From assembly GCA_964608575.1 (NCBI GenBank), contig CAZSPW010000051.1:1-14259 (forward strand): DNA of 14,259 bases, in the 5' to 3' direction. The stretch is from JAMIFN01 sp964608575. Lineage in GTDB: Bacteria; Pseudomonadota; Gammaproteobacteria; Burkholderiales; Burkholderiaceae_C. Within the stretch, counting starts at the first letter, position 1; each line of letters starts with the position of its first letter. The notes under the pieces were generated by a model. The model was not told where the DNA came from and ran no database searches. It worked only from the letters and a program-made list of their open reading frames with translations. The position numbers and the translations under genes are program-made. Shown here piece by piece: positions 1 through 8,211 of this stretch.

Positions 1-3000
1 CTTGGCCAGCTCCGTGGCCAGCTTCAGGCGCTGCGCCTCGCCGCCGCTGAGCGTAGGTGATGCCTGCCCCAATTGCAGATAACCCAAGCCCACATCGTGC
101 AAAAGCTGCAAGGGGTGGGCAATGGCCGGCATAGAGGCAAAAAATCCCAAGGCTTCATCCACCTCCATATGCAACACATCGCCCACCGATTTGCCGCGCC
201 AATGCACGGCCAGGGTTTGCGGGTTGAAACGCGCGCCATTGCACACTTCGCACAGCACTTTCACATCAGGCAAAAAGCTCATGGCCACGGTACGCATGCC
301 CTGGCCTTCGCACGCAGGGCAGCGCCCTGCGCCGGTGTTAAAGCTAAAACGCGAAGCGCTGTAGCCACGCGATTTGGCTTCCAGGGTTTCGGCAAAGAGT
401 TTGCGTATCGCATCCCAAAAACCGATATAGGTAGCAGGGCAAGAGCGCGGTGTTTTGCCTATGGGGGTTTGATCGACTTCCAAGACCCTATCGATCTGCT
501 GCCAGCCTTCAATCGCCGCGCAATGCTGCCAAGCTGCCGCGCCTTTGCTATTGATCGCAGCCTGCACATTGGCCAGCAGCACATCGCGTGCCAGGGTGGA
601 TTTGCCCGAACCTGAAACGCCAGTGACCACCACCAATTGCTGCAAGGGAATGCCTACACTCAGCTTGTGCAGATTGTGTAGGTTTGCATGTTCAATTTTT
701 AGGTGTTTTTGGCTTTTTAAGCCGTCAAAACTGCCTGAGCAGCTCGCAAATTGATAGCGGCTAATATCACCTAAATAGCGTCCTGTGGTGGATGCAGGGT
801 TGGCCGCCACCTCAGCCACGCTGCCCTGCGCCACCAATTTACCGCCGCGCTTGCCCGCGCCTGGGCCAATATCGATGATGTGATCCGCCTGCCTGATGGT
901 GTCTTCGTCATGCTCGACCACCATCAAGGTATTGCCTTGGGCAGTGAGCTGACGCAGCGCGCCCAGCAAAATCTGGTTATCGCGTGGGTGCAGGCCTATG
1001 GTGGGTTCATCCAGCACATAGCACACGCCCTGCAAATTGCTGCCCAGCTGCGCCGCCAGGCGGATGCGCTGCGCTTCGCCGCCGCTGAGCGTGGGCGCGC
1101 CGCGATCCAGCGTGAGATAACCCAGCCCCACTTGCAGCATAAAGGCCAAACGCGAAGTGATTTCAGGCAGCAAATCGCGGGCAATATCGGCGGCGCGGCC
1201 GGTCAAATGCAAGCGACTGAAAAAGGCGTGCAGATCGGCCACGCTCATGGCGGCGAGTTGGGTGATGGTCACTTCTTGGCCAGTGCCTAAACCCTCACCC
1301 AACAGCGCCATAAACCTCACCCCTCGCGCCACGGCGTTCAAGCGCGTGCCGCTGCAAGTCGGGCAAGGGCTGTTGCTCAAACCCTCGACCTCGGCTTCGG
1401 CAAAGCTTTGCTCGCGCCCCTTGTCTTTGGCATCCAGTTGGGTTTCGTCCAATTGCTTGCGCTGCGCTTTGTCCAGCAGCAGCCCTGTGCCTACGCAATC
1501 AGGGCACCAGCCATGTTTGCTGTTGTAGCTAAACAGCCTTGGGTCGAGCGCGGCATAGGATGTATGGCAAACTGGGCAAGCGCGCTCAGTGGAATACGCG
1601 CGAATTTGCCCTATGCCTAAACCCAGCCCTTGCGCAGTCAAGGCGTTTTCTGCAAAAGCCTCGGCCAATCCATCCAGCGGCGCTAACACCTGCACCACAC
1701 CTTTGCCCAGTTGCAGGGCTTTATCTACCATCAGGCGCAAAAAGGCAGCGTTGTCTTCACTCACCCAAATATCGGCTATGGGCAGCTCAATCTGGTGTTC
1801 TTTGAAACGATCAATACGCGGAAAGCCCTGCGTGGGCAAAAACGCGCCATCTACGCGCAAATGGCTATGCCCCAGTTTTTTCGCCCACGCCGCTAGCTCG
1901 GTATAGACCCCTTTGCGCCCACTGACCAAGGGCGCGAGCAAACCGATGTGTTGCCCGGCATAGCGTTGCAAAATATCGGCGCTGATTTGCTCGCGGCTTT
2001 GCGGCTGTACGGGCGCGCCATCATGCACGCAATGCTGCACGCCTAGCTTCACGAATAAAAGACGCAAGAAATGCCAGACCTCGGTGGCCGTGCCCACCGT
2101 GGATTTACGCCCGCCGCGTGACAGCCGCTGCTCTATCGCCACCGTAGGCGCAATGCCATAGACAGCATCCACCTCAGGCCGTGCGGGTGGCTGCACGATG
2201 CTGCGGGCATAGGCGCCCAGAGATTCCAAATAACGCCGCTGCCCTTCGCTAAAGACAATATCGAAAGCCAAGGTGGATTTGCCCGAGCCAGAAACGCCCG
2301 TGATGACATTCATCTGCCCGCGAGGGATGTTGACCGAGAGGTGCTGCAAATTGTGTTCTGTGGCGTTGATGACTTGGATGCAGTCTTGCGCCAACAAAGC
2401 TCCCTCGTCATTGCGAGGAGCGTAGCGACGCGGCAATCCCTCTTCAGCCAAGCCCCCAACATCCATGGATGGCTTCGCTGCGCTCGCAATGACGGTGTTT
2501 GCCTGCGCGGAAAGGACGAAGTCGCGTTGCAGCTCACCCACGGCCCAATGGGTTTGGCTCTGCGCGTAATCTCGCAGGGCATCCGCCGTGTGGCCCGCAG
2601 CATATTCACGCACATCGGCAGGGCTGCCTTGCGCCACGATGCGCCCGCCATCGGCACCTGCTTCTGGCCCCAGGTCTATCAGCCAATCGCTGGCGGCCAT
2701 GACATCCAGATTGTGTTCTATCAGCACCAGGGTATGCCCCGCGTCTTGCAGTTTACGCAGCGCCCGCATGAGCTTGGCAATGTCGTCAAAATGCAGGCCG
2801 GTGGTGGGTTCATCCAGCAAGAACAGCGTACCTTTGCGCGCCAAATTTTGCCGGCTGGCGCTGCTGCTCTTGGCGTTTTCAGCCAAATGGCCAGCAATTT
2901 TCAAGCGTTGCGCTTCGCCGCCGCTGAGGGTGGGCACGGGTTGCCCCAGCTGCACATAGTCCAGCCCCACATCGACCAGCGGTTGCAGTGCCAGCTGTAC

Positions 3001-5703
3001 CGCCGAGTCGTCTGCAAAAATTTGCAGGGCTTGCCCCACGGTCAGCTCTAGGCAATCGGCCACGCTCAATATGTATTCGCCGCGCGCCACCGTCACTTCC
3101 AGCACCTGCGGGCGATAGCGTTGGCCTAAACAATCATCGCAACGCAAATACACATCGCTCAAAAACTGCATTTCCACATGTTCAAAACCTGAACCACCAC
3201 AAGTGGGGCAACGCCCATCGCCGGTGTTAAAGCTGAAAGTAGCGCGGGTGTAGCCGCGCTCTTTGGCCAGTGGGCTAGCGGCAAAAATCTCACGAATGGC
3301 ATCCCATGCGCCGACATAGCTGGCAGGATTGCTGCGCGCGGTTTTGCCTATGGGTGATTGATCAACAAAGACCACATCGGCCAATTGTTCAGCGCCCAGC
3401 AGCTCGTCAAATTCGCCTGGGGCATCGGTTTGCTTACCAAAATGGCGTAAAAGCGCAGGTGCCAGCACATCTTGCACCAGGGTGGATTTGCCCGAACCTG
3501 ATACGCCCGTGATGCAGACCAAACGCTGCAGCGGAATTTCCACATCGATATTCTGCAAATTATTGGCGCGCACACCTTGCAGCAGCAGTTTGGGTGTGTT
3601 TGCCGCCACGGCGCGGGCAAAGCCCAGCCCCAAAGTTTTGCGCCCGCCCAAATACGCACCTGTCAGGGTATCGGCCTGCGCCAACTCGCTAGGCTTGCCA
3701 TCAAACACCATCTGCCCGCCCGCTGCGCCAGGGCCTGGCCCCATGTCGATGATGCGGTCGGCGACCTGCATGACGGCGGGGTCGTGCTCCACCACGACCA
3801 AGGTATTGCCCGCATCGCGCAGGCGCAGCATGGCCTGATTGATGCGCTGCATATCGCGCGGGTGCAGGCCTATGCTGGGTTCGTCCAACACAAACAGGGT
3901 GTTCACCAGCGAAGTGCCTAGCGCTGTGGTCAGATTGATGCGCTGCACTTCGCCGCCGCTGAGGGTGCGGCTTTGGCGGTCTAGGCTGAGGTAGCCCAAG
4001 CCCACATCCACCAGATATTTCAAGCGGGTTTGGATTTCTTCTAAGAGGATAGAGAGGGCTTTGGTGTCTGCAGTCGTCGCGTCGTTGCGAGGAGCGAAGT
4101 GGCGCGGCAATCCACCCGTCACAGCAGCTTCTTCGGCGGCAGTGGATTGCTTCGCTACGCTCGCAATGACAGGGTTTTTAGGCATTAAATCGGCATTTAA
4201 GTCCGTAAAAACTGCCTGAGCAGCTTCTTTTTTGATAGTGCCAGCATACCTGCCTAGCTCTTGCCCCAAGCCCTGCATCCACGCTTGCAGCCTGCTGATG
4301 GGCAATTGCATCACATCGTGCAAACACAGGCCAGGCAGTTTTTCTAAAGTAGCGCGGCTGAATGCCAGGCCTTGGGGCATGAAGCGTTGTTCTGGTGCCA
4401 GCACGCCATCAGCCAGGGCTTTGCTGCCCACGCGCCACAACAGGCTTTCGGTTTGCAAACGCGCGCCCGCACAAGTGGGGCAAGGCGTATAGCTGCGGTA
4501 TTTGGACAGCAGCACACGGATGTGCATTTTGTAGGCCTTGCTCTCCAGATATTCAAAAAAGCGGCGCACGCCAAACCATTGCTTATTCCACTGCCCTTTC
4601 CACAAGGGTGAGCCGTTGATGACCCATTCTTGTTGTTCGGGCGTGAGGCGATTAAAAGGCGTATCGCGCGGTATGCCTTCGGCCTCGGCATGGCGCATCA
4701 AATCGTCCTGCGCTTCTTTCCACGCGGGCGTTTGCATAGGTTTGATCGCGCCAGCGCGCAAAGTCAGTTTGGGATTGGGGATCACCAGCCCCATATCCAC
4801 ACCAATCACGCGGCCAAAACCACGGCAAGCGGGGCAAGCGCCGTGGGCGGAATTGAAGGAAAACAACGCAGGTGTGGGTTCTAAATAGGTTTTGTCGGAT
4901 TCGGGGCAGTGCAGACCAGTGGAATAAGCCAAGACTTTTTCCTCCTGCCCATCATCTGCCACCCGCAGCGCCACCCTGCCCCCGCCGTGGCGCAGCGCGG
5001 CCTCCAGCGCTTCGGTCAAGCGCTGCGGCTCGACACTGCCCCAGCGGAAACGATCGGCCACGACATCCAGCACCTGCCCCTCGCGCGTTTGGCGCTGCCC
5101 CAAAACCTTGGTGAAACCACCAGCTTGCAGCCAAGCCTGCATTTGTTCGCTACTCGTGCCCGCCGGAATCGGCAGCGGAAAAGTCACCTGCACACGCGGC
5201 GTTTGCCCGTTCAGTTTGGCGGCCAAATCCGCTTGGATGCTCTCTAAACTGTCTTTTTGCACCCGCTGCCCCGTATCTTGATCAAACAGCGCGGCAGCGC
5301 GGGCGAACAGCAGTTTGAAATGGTCGTTCAGCTCCGTCATCGTGCCCACGGTAGAACGGGATGAGCGCACAGGATTGCTTTGGCCTATGGCGATGGCGGG
5401 CGGCACGCCGTCCAGCCTATCCACCGCGGGTTTGTCCATGCGGTCGAGAAATTGGCGTGCATAAGCCGAAAAAGTCTCGACATAACGCCTCTGGCCTTCG
5501 GCGAAAAGCGTATCAAACACCAAGGACGATTTGCCCGAGCCTGACACGCCCGTCACCACCGTGAGCTGCCCCGTAGCAATATCTACATCCAGATTTTTCA
5601 AATTGTGCTGGCGCGCGCCACGAATGCGGATTTGGCCCAAGGGCGCATCTTGGGCGCTTTGCGCGTTGTTATGAACGGGGGCGGGATGGGCAGATGACTT
5701 CAT
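1..5703 (-). CDS. uvrA: Tandem (double-length) UvrA excinuclease subunit, 3' end off the window
   Basis: UvrA is the DNA damage-recognition ATPase of nucleotide excision repair; it loads UvrB. I translated this strand directly: 1901 codons with no stop, continuing past position 1, about twice the usual 940 residues. Two complete UvrA units lie in series. Unit 1 (about 20-1045): Walker A GVSGSGKSS with K58, signature LSGGEVQR near 580, Walker B VLDEPSIGLH near 604, second Walker A K739, signature near 925, Walker B LLDEPTTGLHF near 963. Unit 2 (from about 1110): Walker A K1142, signature near 1538, VLDEPTIGLH near 1565, Walker A K1701, final LSGGEAQRLKLA at 1885-1896. Unit 2 keeps the region resembling the UvrB-binding domain (LAPLVSGRKG, DRFKEHQIELP); unit 1 has a divergent version and lacks the second Cys of its first CxxC (CPESD, C264). 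Four in-frame repeat insertions lie in linkers. The start ATG at 5703 has GAGGG 12 bases upstream; in-frame ATG 5712 (adding MLR) is an alternative. Confidence 0.93.
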   Translation of the reverse strand, partial: MKSSAHPAPVHNNAQSAQDAPLGQIRIRGARQHNLKNLDVDIATGQLTVVTGVSGSGKSSLVFDTLFAEGQRRYVETFSAYARQFLDRMDKPAVDRLDGVPPAIAIGQSNPVRSSRSTVGTMTELNDHFKLLFARAAALFDQDTGQRVQKDSLESIQADLAAKLNGQTPRVQVTFPLPIPAGTSSEQMQAWLQAGGFTKVLGQRQTREGQVLDVVADRFRWGSVEPQRLTEALEAALRHGGGRVALRVADDGQEEKVLAYSTGLHCPESDKTYLEPTPALFSFNSAHGACPACRGFGRVIGVDMGLVIPNPKLTLRAGAIKPMQTPAWKEAQDDLMRHAEAEGIPRDTPFNRLTPEQQEWVINGSPLWKGQWNKQWFGVRRFFEYLESKAYKMHIRVLLSKYRSYTPCPTCAGARLQTESLLWRVGSKALADGVLAPEQRFMPQGLAFSRATLEKLPGLCLHDVMQLPISRLQAWMQGLGQELGRYAGTIKKEAAQAVFTDLNADLMPKNPVIASVAKQSTAAEEAAVTGGLPRHFAPRNDATTADTKALSILLEEIQTRLKYLVDVGLGYLSLDRQSRTLSGGEVQRINLTTALGTSLVNTLFVLDEPSIGLHPRDMQRINQAMLRLRDAGNTLVVVEHDPAVMQVADRIIDMGPGPGAAGGQMVFDGKPSELAQADTLTGAYLGGRKTLGLGFARAVAANTPKLLLQGVRANNLQNIDVEIPLQRLVCITGVSGSGKSTLVQDVLAPALLRHFGKQTDAPGEFDELLGAEQLADVVFVDQSPIGKTARSNPASYVGAWDAIREIFAASPLAKERGYTRATFSFNTGDGRCPTCGGSGFEHVEMQFLSDVYLRCDDCLGQRYRPQVLEVTVARGEYILSVADCLELTVGQALQIFADDSAVQLALQPLVDVGLDYVQLGQPVPTLSGGEAQRLKIAGHLAENAKSSSASRQNLARKGTLFLLDEPTTGLHFDDIAKLMRALRKLQDAGHTLVLIEHNLDVMAASDWLIDLGPEAGADGGRIVAQGSPADVREYAAGHTADALRDYAQSQTHWAVGELQRDFVLSAQANTVIASAAKPSMDVGGLAEEGLPRRYAPRNDEGALLAQDCIQVINATEHNLQHLSVNIPRGQMNVITGVSGSGKSTLAFDIVFSEGQRRYLESLGAYARSIVQPPARPEVDAVYGIAPTVAIEQRLSRGGRKSTVGTATEVWHFLRLLFVKLGVQHCVHDGAPVQPQSREQISADILQRYAGQHIGLLAPLVSGRKGVYTELAAWAKKLGHSHLRVDGAFLPTQGFPRIDRFKEHQIELPIADIWVSEDNAAFLRLMVDKALQLGKGVVQVLAPLDGLAEAFAENALTAQGLGLGIGQIRAYSTERACPVCHTSYAALDPRLFSYNSKHGWCPDCVGTGLLLDKAQRKQLDETQLDAKDKGREQSFAEAEVEGLSNSPCPTCSGTRLNAVARGVRFMALLGEGLGTGQEVTITQLAAMSVADLHAFFSRLHLTGRAADIARDLLPEITSRLAFMLQVGLGYLTLDRGAPTLSGGEAQRIRLAAQLGSNLQGVCYVLDEPTIGLHPRDNQILLGALRQLTAQGNTLMVVEHDEDTIRQADHIIDIGPGAGKRGGKLVAQGSVAEVAANPASTTGRYLGDISRYQFASCSGSFDGLKSQKHLKIEHANLHNLHKLSVGIPLQQLVVVTGVSGSGKSTLARDVLLANVQAAINSKGAAAWQHCAAIEGWQQIDRVLEVDQTPIGKTPRSCPATYIGFWDAIRKLFAETLEAKSRGYSASRFSFNTGAGRCPACEGQGMRTVAMSFLPDVKVLCEVCNGARFNPQTLAVHWRGKSVGDVLHMEVDEALGFFASMPAIAHPLQLLHDVGLGYLQLGQASPTLSGGEAQRLKLATELAK
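696..755 (+). repeat. Dispersed CTGCCTGAGCAGCT repeat, copy 1 (inside uvrA)
   Basis: Core CTGCCTGAGCAGCT at 731-744, preceded by a T-rich arm and AAGCCGTCAAAA and followed by TTGAT at 751-755, matching the other five copies. It is read in frame on the minus strand as part of UvrA, giving about 20 residues (FASCSGSFDGLKSQK) in the linker just before the last Walker A domain of unit 2, where UvrA proteins normally vary. No stop is introduced. Confidence 0.75.
2406..2494. repeat. Palindromic element A, 89 bases, inside the uvrA interdomain linker
   Basis: Perfect 12-base terminal inverted repeats: CGTCATTGCGAG at 2406-2417 and CTCGCAATGACG at 2483-2494. Inside them lie the arms AGCGTAGCGACGCGGCAATCC and GGATGGCTTCGCTGCG. 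The pattern resembles the widespread 'CATTGCGAGGAGCGAAG' palindromic repeats of many bacterial genomes (recollection). Read in the uvrA frame it encodes VIASAAKPSMD...GLPRRYAPRND at about residues 1070-1100, exactly between UvrA unit 1 and unit 2. Confidence 0.85.
4080..4171. repeat. Palindromic element B, 92 bases, inside UvrA unit 1
   Basis: Second copy of the 2406-2494 family: CGTCGTTGCGAG at 4080-4091 pairs with CTCGCAATGACA at 4160-4171, with one internal mismatch and one terminal mismatch. It shares the arms GAGGAGCG, GCGCGGCAATCC and GGATTGCTTCGCT. It is 3 bases longer than copy A, so both keep the same frame, reading VIASVAKQS...GLPRHFAPRND at about residues 511-542. The family's usual sequence here is a variable segment shortly before the conserved EIQTRLKYLVDVGLGYLSL stretch that leads to the ABC signature. 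Confidence 0.85.
4174..4236 (+). repeat. Dispersed CTGCCTGAGCAGCT repeat, copy 2 (inside uvrA, abutting element B)
   Basis: Core at 4212-4225, preceded by GTCCGTAAAAA and followed by TCTTTTTTGAT ending at 4236. It directly abuts palindromic element B. Translated in UvrA as TIKKEAAQAVFTDLNADL (about residues 489-507). With element B it makes a composite insertion of roughly 55 residues in unit 1. Confidence 0.8.
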
Positions 5704-5733
5704 GCGCAGCATTGTCCCTCAGGCCAGCAGATC

Positions 5734-5786
5734 ATCAAAAACAGAAGCTGCTCAGGCAGGTTTTACGGCCTGAATACCGTAAAACA
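5734..5786 (-). repeat. Dispersed repeat copy 3, in the uvrA upstream gap
   Basis: The core appears reversed (AGCTGCTCAGGCAG, 5746-5759) with ATCAAAAACAGA on its left, matching TCTTTTTTGAT of the other copies. Its outer arm forms an 8-base hairpin, TTTTACGG at 5761-5768 and CCGTAAAA at 5777-5784, with the loop CCTGAATA. It sits 31 bases upstream of the uvrA start and would be transcribed into its 5' leader if the promoter lies further upstream. The rest of the 5704-5959 gap holds no gene I can support. Confidence 0.8.
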
Positions 5787-5924
5787 CTATTGAATTTCAA
5801 CCGATAGATGCAAAACCCTATGCGGTTTTGATTGCATGCAACGCAGCTAGCTTGACGACACTCGCACCAGCCATCGCCGCCACCCCTGGCTCTTCCACCC
5901 CAGCATCCCCGCCCTCCAGCCGCG

Positions 5925-5930
5925 TAAAAT
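5925..5930 (+). promoter_or_regulatory. Possible -10 box for the YqhA-family/fumarase pair
   Basis: TAAAAT in the context GCGTAAAATGCGG lies about 30 bases upstream of the chosen start at 5960, so a short leader would result. No convincing -35 box is seen 16-18 bases upstream, so this is a weak call. Confidence 0.25.
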
Positions 5931-5959
5931 GCGGCTTTTCTTTTTTCTGCCCCTTGCCC

Positions 5960-6547
5960 ATGCCTAACCGCTCAAATTCGCCGCTTTCCAGCCTGATTTT
6001 TGCCAGCCGCTGGCTGCAAATGCCTCTGTATTTAGGGTTGATCATCGCGCAAGCGGTCTATGTTTTCCATTTCTTTGTGGAGCTTTACCACCTCGTTATG
6101 GCCGCTTTTGGCAGCCAGCCCGATATTGAGGCGCTGATTCGCAATGTCGGCTACAAATATGAGTTCGCCGCCCAAGGCTTAAACGAAACCGTCATCATGC
6201 TGGTGGTGCTGGGGCTGATTGATGTGGTGATGATCTCCAACCTGCTCATCATGGTCATCATTGGTGGCTACGAAACTTTTGTCAGCCGCTTGAATCTGGA
6301 CGGCCACCCCGACCAGCCTGAATGGCTCAGCCATGTGAATGCCAGCGTACTCAAAGTCAAGCTGGCCATGTCCATCATCGGTATTTCCTCTATTCACCTC
6401 TTAAAAACCTTCATTAACGCCGCCAATTACAGCGAGCAGGTGCTGCTTTGGCAAACTGTTATACATATTGCCTTCTTGCTGTCGGCCATGGCCATTGCGT
6501 TTACCGACAGGCTGATGATGTTGCCCGTCAAAGGCCACGATCATTGA
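5960..6547 (+). CDS. YqhA-family (UPF0114 / TIGR00645) inner-membrane protein
   Basis: A 195-residue integral membrane protein of unknown molecular function. It resembles E. coli YqhA across its length: an N-terminal FASRWLQMPLYLGL segment, the conserved GGYETFVSRL (102-111) after a hydrophobic helix, SSIHLLKTF (143-151), and a last helix ending in DRLMML. About four membrane segments are visible (about 19-41, 75-101, 131-151, 162-183). The open frame extends upstream to 5828, but those 44 residues are proline/serine-rich, unlike the family, and begin before the possible -10 box, so ATG 5960 is preferred; no clear Shine-Dalgarno sequence supports it. It ends 37 bases before the fumarase start on the same strand, suggesting co-transcription. 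From memory, this pairing recurs in Burkholderiales, but I infer no functional link. Confidence 0.88.
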   Translation: MPNRSNSPLSSLIFASRWLQMPLYLGLIIAQAVYVFHFFVELYHLVMAAFGSQPDIEALIRNVGYKYEFAAQGLNETVIMLVVLGLIDVVMISNLLIMVIIGGYETFVSRLNLDGHPDQPEWLSHVNASVLKVKLAMSIIGISSIHLLKTFINAANYSEQVLLWQTVIHIAFLLSAMAIAFTDRLMMLPVKGHDH

Positions 6548-6584
6548 TTTGCCCAATTCGATTTTCTTTCCAAGCGATAAAACC

Positions 6585-8147
6585 ATGAGCACCACTACCA
6601 CCATCCAAGCCGCAGACTTGATCGAAACGATTGCAGGTCTTTTGCAGTACATCAGCTATTACCACCCTGCGGATTACATCCAGCATTTGGCGCGTGCTTA
6701 CCAAATGGAAAAAAGCCCCGCTGCCAAAGATGCGATGGCGCAGATTTTGACCAATAGCCGCATGAGCGCCACTGGGCACCGCCCGATTTGCCAAGACACA
6801 GGCATCGTCAATGTGTTCTTGAAAGTCGGCATGGATGTGCGCTTTGAAGGTTTTGACGGCAAGAGCTTGGATGAGATCATCAACGAAGGCGTGCGCCGTG
6901 GTTACAACGACCCCGAAAACCGCCTGCGCGCCTCCATCGTCGCCGATCCGCTATTTGCGCGAAAAAACACGGGTGATAACACCCCCGCCGTGATCCACAC
7001 CGAACTGGTGCCTGGCAACAAACTCGACATCACCGTCGCGGCCAAAGGCGGCGGCAGCGAAAACAAATCCAAGCTGGCTATGCTCAACCCCAGTGATTCA
7101 CTGGTCGATTGGGTGCTGAAAACCGTGCCCACCATGGGCGCAGGCTGGTGCCCGCCGGGCATGCTGGGCATAGGCATAGGTGGCACAGCCGAACGCGCTG
7201 TGCTGCTGGCTAAGCAAAGCCTGATGGAAGACTTGAATATGTACGAGCTGCAGCTCAAATCGTCTAAGGGCGAGAAGCTGAGCCAAGTCGAAGAGCTGCG
7301 CTTAGAGCTGTTTGAAAAAGTCAATGCCCTGGGCATAGGCGCACAAGGCTTGGGCGGCTTGACCACGGTGCTGGATGTCAAAATCAATATGTACCCCACG
7401 CACGCTGCGGGCAAACCCGTGGCCATGATTCCCAATTGCGCCGCGACCCGCCATGCACACATCGTGATGGACGGCAGCGGCGCTGCCTATCTGGACGCAC
7501 CCTCGCTCGATTTGTGGCCCGATGTGCATTGGCAGCCTGACGCGCAAAAATCCAAACGCGTGAATCTGGATGCGCTGACCCCCGCTGAAGTGGCCACTTG
7601 GAAAGCTGGGCAAACCTTGTTGCTCAACGGCAAAATGCTCACAGGCCGCGACGCGGCACATAAACGCATAGCCGATATGTTGGCTAAAGGTGAGCCGCTG
7701 CCTGTGGATTTCACCAACCGCGTGATCTACTATGTTGGCCCTGTTGACCCGATTGCAGGCGAAGTGGTAGGCCCTGCAGGCCCCACAACCGCCACGCGCA
7801 TGGACAAATTCACCGACATGATGCTGGAAAAAACCGGTTTGATCGCCATGATAGGCAAGGCCGAGCGCGGCCCAGCCGCTGTGGAGAGCATCAAACAACA
7901 CCAATCGGCCTATTTGATGGCCGTGGGCGGCGCGGCTTATCTGGTATCAAAAGCCATTAAAGCCGCCAAAGTGGTGGGCTTTGCCGATTTGGGCATGGAG
8001 GCTATTTACGAATTCGAGGTGCAGGATATGCCCGTCACCGTGGCCGTGGATGCCACTGGCACCAATGCCCACGCCACAGGTCCGGCAGAATGGAGCCAAC
8101 GCATCGCTACGGGTGAATTCAAAGGTCTGTCTATCATCAGCCAATAA
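6585..8147 (+). CDS. fumA: Class I (iron-sulfur) fumarate hydratase
   Basis: Converts fumarate and water to L-malate in the TCA cycle, in the cytoplasm, using an oxygen-sensitive 4Fe-4S cluster. The 520-residue product has both class I halves: an alpha-like N-terminal region (RPICQDTGIVNVFLKVG, GWCPPGMLGIGIGGTAERA, NCAATRHAHIVMDGSG) and a beta-like C-terminal region (LTGRDAAHKRI, YYVGPVDPIAGEVVGPAGPTT, DLGMEAIYEFEVQDMPVTVA). The three expected cluster cysteines are C69, C189 and C285; their spacing (120 and 96) nearly matches E. coli FumA (C105, C224, C318, from memory). The frame opens at 6549, but ATG 6585 (MSTTTTIQAADLIE) gives the family-like N terminus. The ribosome site is weak. The symbol is a class label; it could equally be named fumB. 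A strong terminator follows. Confidence 0.95.
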   Translation: MSTTTTIQAADLIETIAGLLQYISYYHPADYIQHLARAYQMEKSPAAKDAMAQILTNSRMSATGHRPICQDTGIVNVFLKVGMDVRFEGFDGKSLDEIINEGVRRGYNDPENRLRASIVADPLFARKNTGDNTPAVIHTELVPGNKLDITVAAKGGGSENKSKLAMLNPSDSLVDWVLKTVPTMGAGWCPPGMLGIGIGGTAERAVLLAKQSLMEDLNMYELQLKSSKGEKLSQVEELRLELFEKVNALGIGAQGLGGLTTVLDVKINMYPTHAAGKPVAMIPNCAATRHAHIVMDGSGAAYLDAPSLDLWPDVHWQPDAQKSKRVNLDALTPAEVATWKAGQTLLLNGKMLTGRDAAHKRIADMLAKGEPLPVDFTNRVIYYVGPVDPIAGEVVGPAGPTTATRMDKFTDMMLEKTGLIAMIGKAERGPAAVESIKQHQSAYLMAVGGAAYLVSKAIKAAKVVGFADLGMEAIYEFEVQDMPVTVAVDATGTNAHATGPAEWSQRIATGEFKGLSIISQ

Positions 8148-8177
8148 ACCCGCGTACTGGCTTTGTGCGCTAAGGCG

Positions 8178-8206
8178 AAGGAGCTTGAGTACAAGCTCCT
8201 TTTTTT
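8178..8206 (+). terminator. Intrinsic terminator after fumarase
   Basis: A perfect 10-base stem, AAGGAGCTTG (8178-8187) and CAAGCTCCTT (8192-8201), with the 4-base loop AGTA, running into seven T's (8200-8206). It begins 30 bases after the fumarase stop. Confidence 0.92.
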
Positions 8207-8211
8207 ATACA

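Noticed and set aside
731..744. CTGCCTGAGCAGCT as a LexA/SOS operator for uvrA
   Set aside because: It does not match the CTGT-N8-ACAG pattern, and copies occur inside genes and next to non-repair genes.
73..3051. Plus-strand open frames of 100-240 codons across 73-3051 (for example 2341-3051)
   Set aside because: They are antisense shadows of the minus-strand uvrA frame; their translations are rich in His, Gln and Arg with no domain, while the minus-strand reading shows every UvrA motif.
2406..4171. Palindromic elements as a CRISPR array or transposon ends
   Set aside because: Only two copies 1.6 kb apart, each a self-contained palindrome inside coding sequence, with no spacers and no transposase between them.
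4212..4236. Core hairpin plus T-run of the dispersed repeat as a terminator
   Set aside because: The stem is only 4 bases (CTGC/GCAG), and this copy sits within translated uvrA sequence, so termination is unlikely.
5828..5959. Upstream extension of the YqhA-family gene to ATG 5828
   Set aside because: The 44 extra residues are low-complexity and absent from the family, and the possible -10 box at 5925 falls inside them.
7302..7904. 200-codon minus-strand frame within the fumarase gene
   Set aside because: Antisense shadow of the conserved class I fumarase; its sequence has no recognisable motif and no ribosome site.
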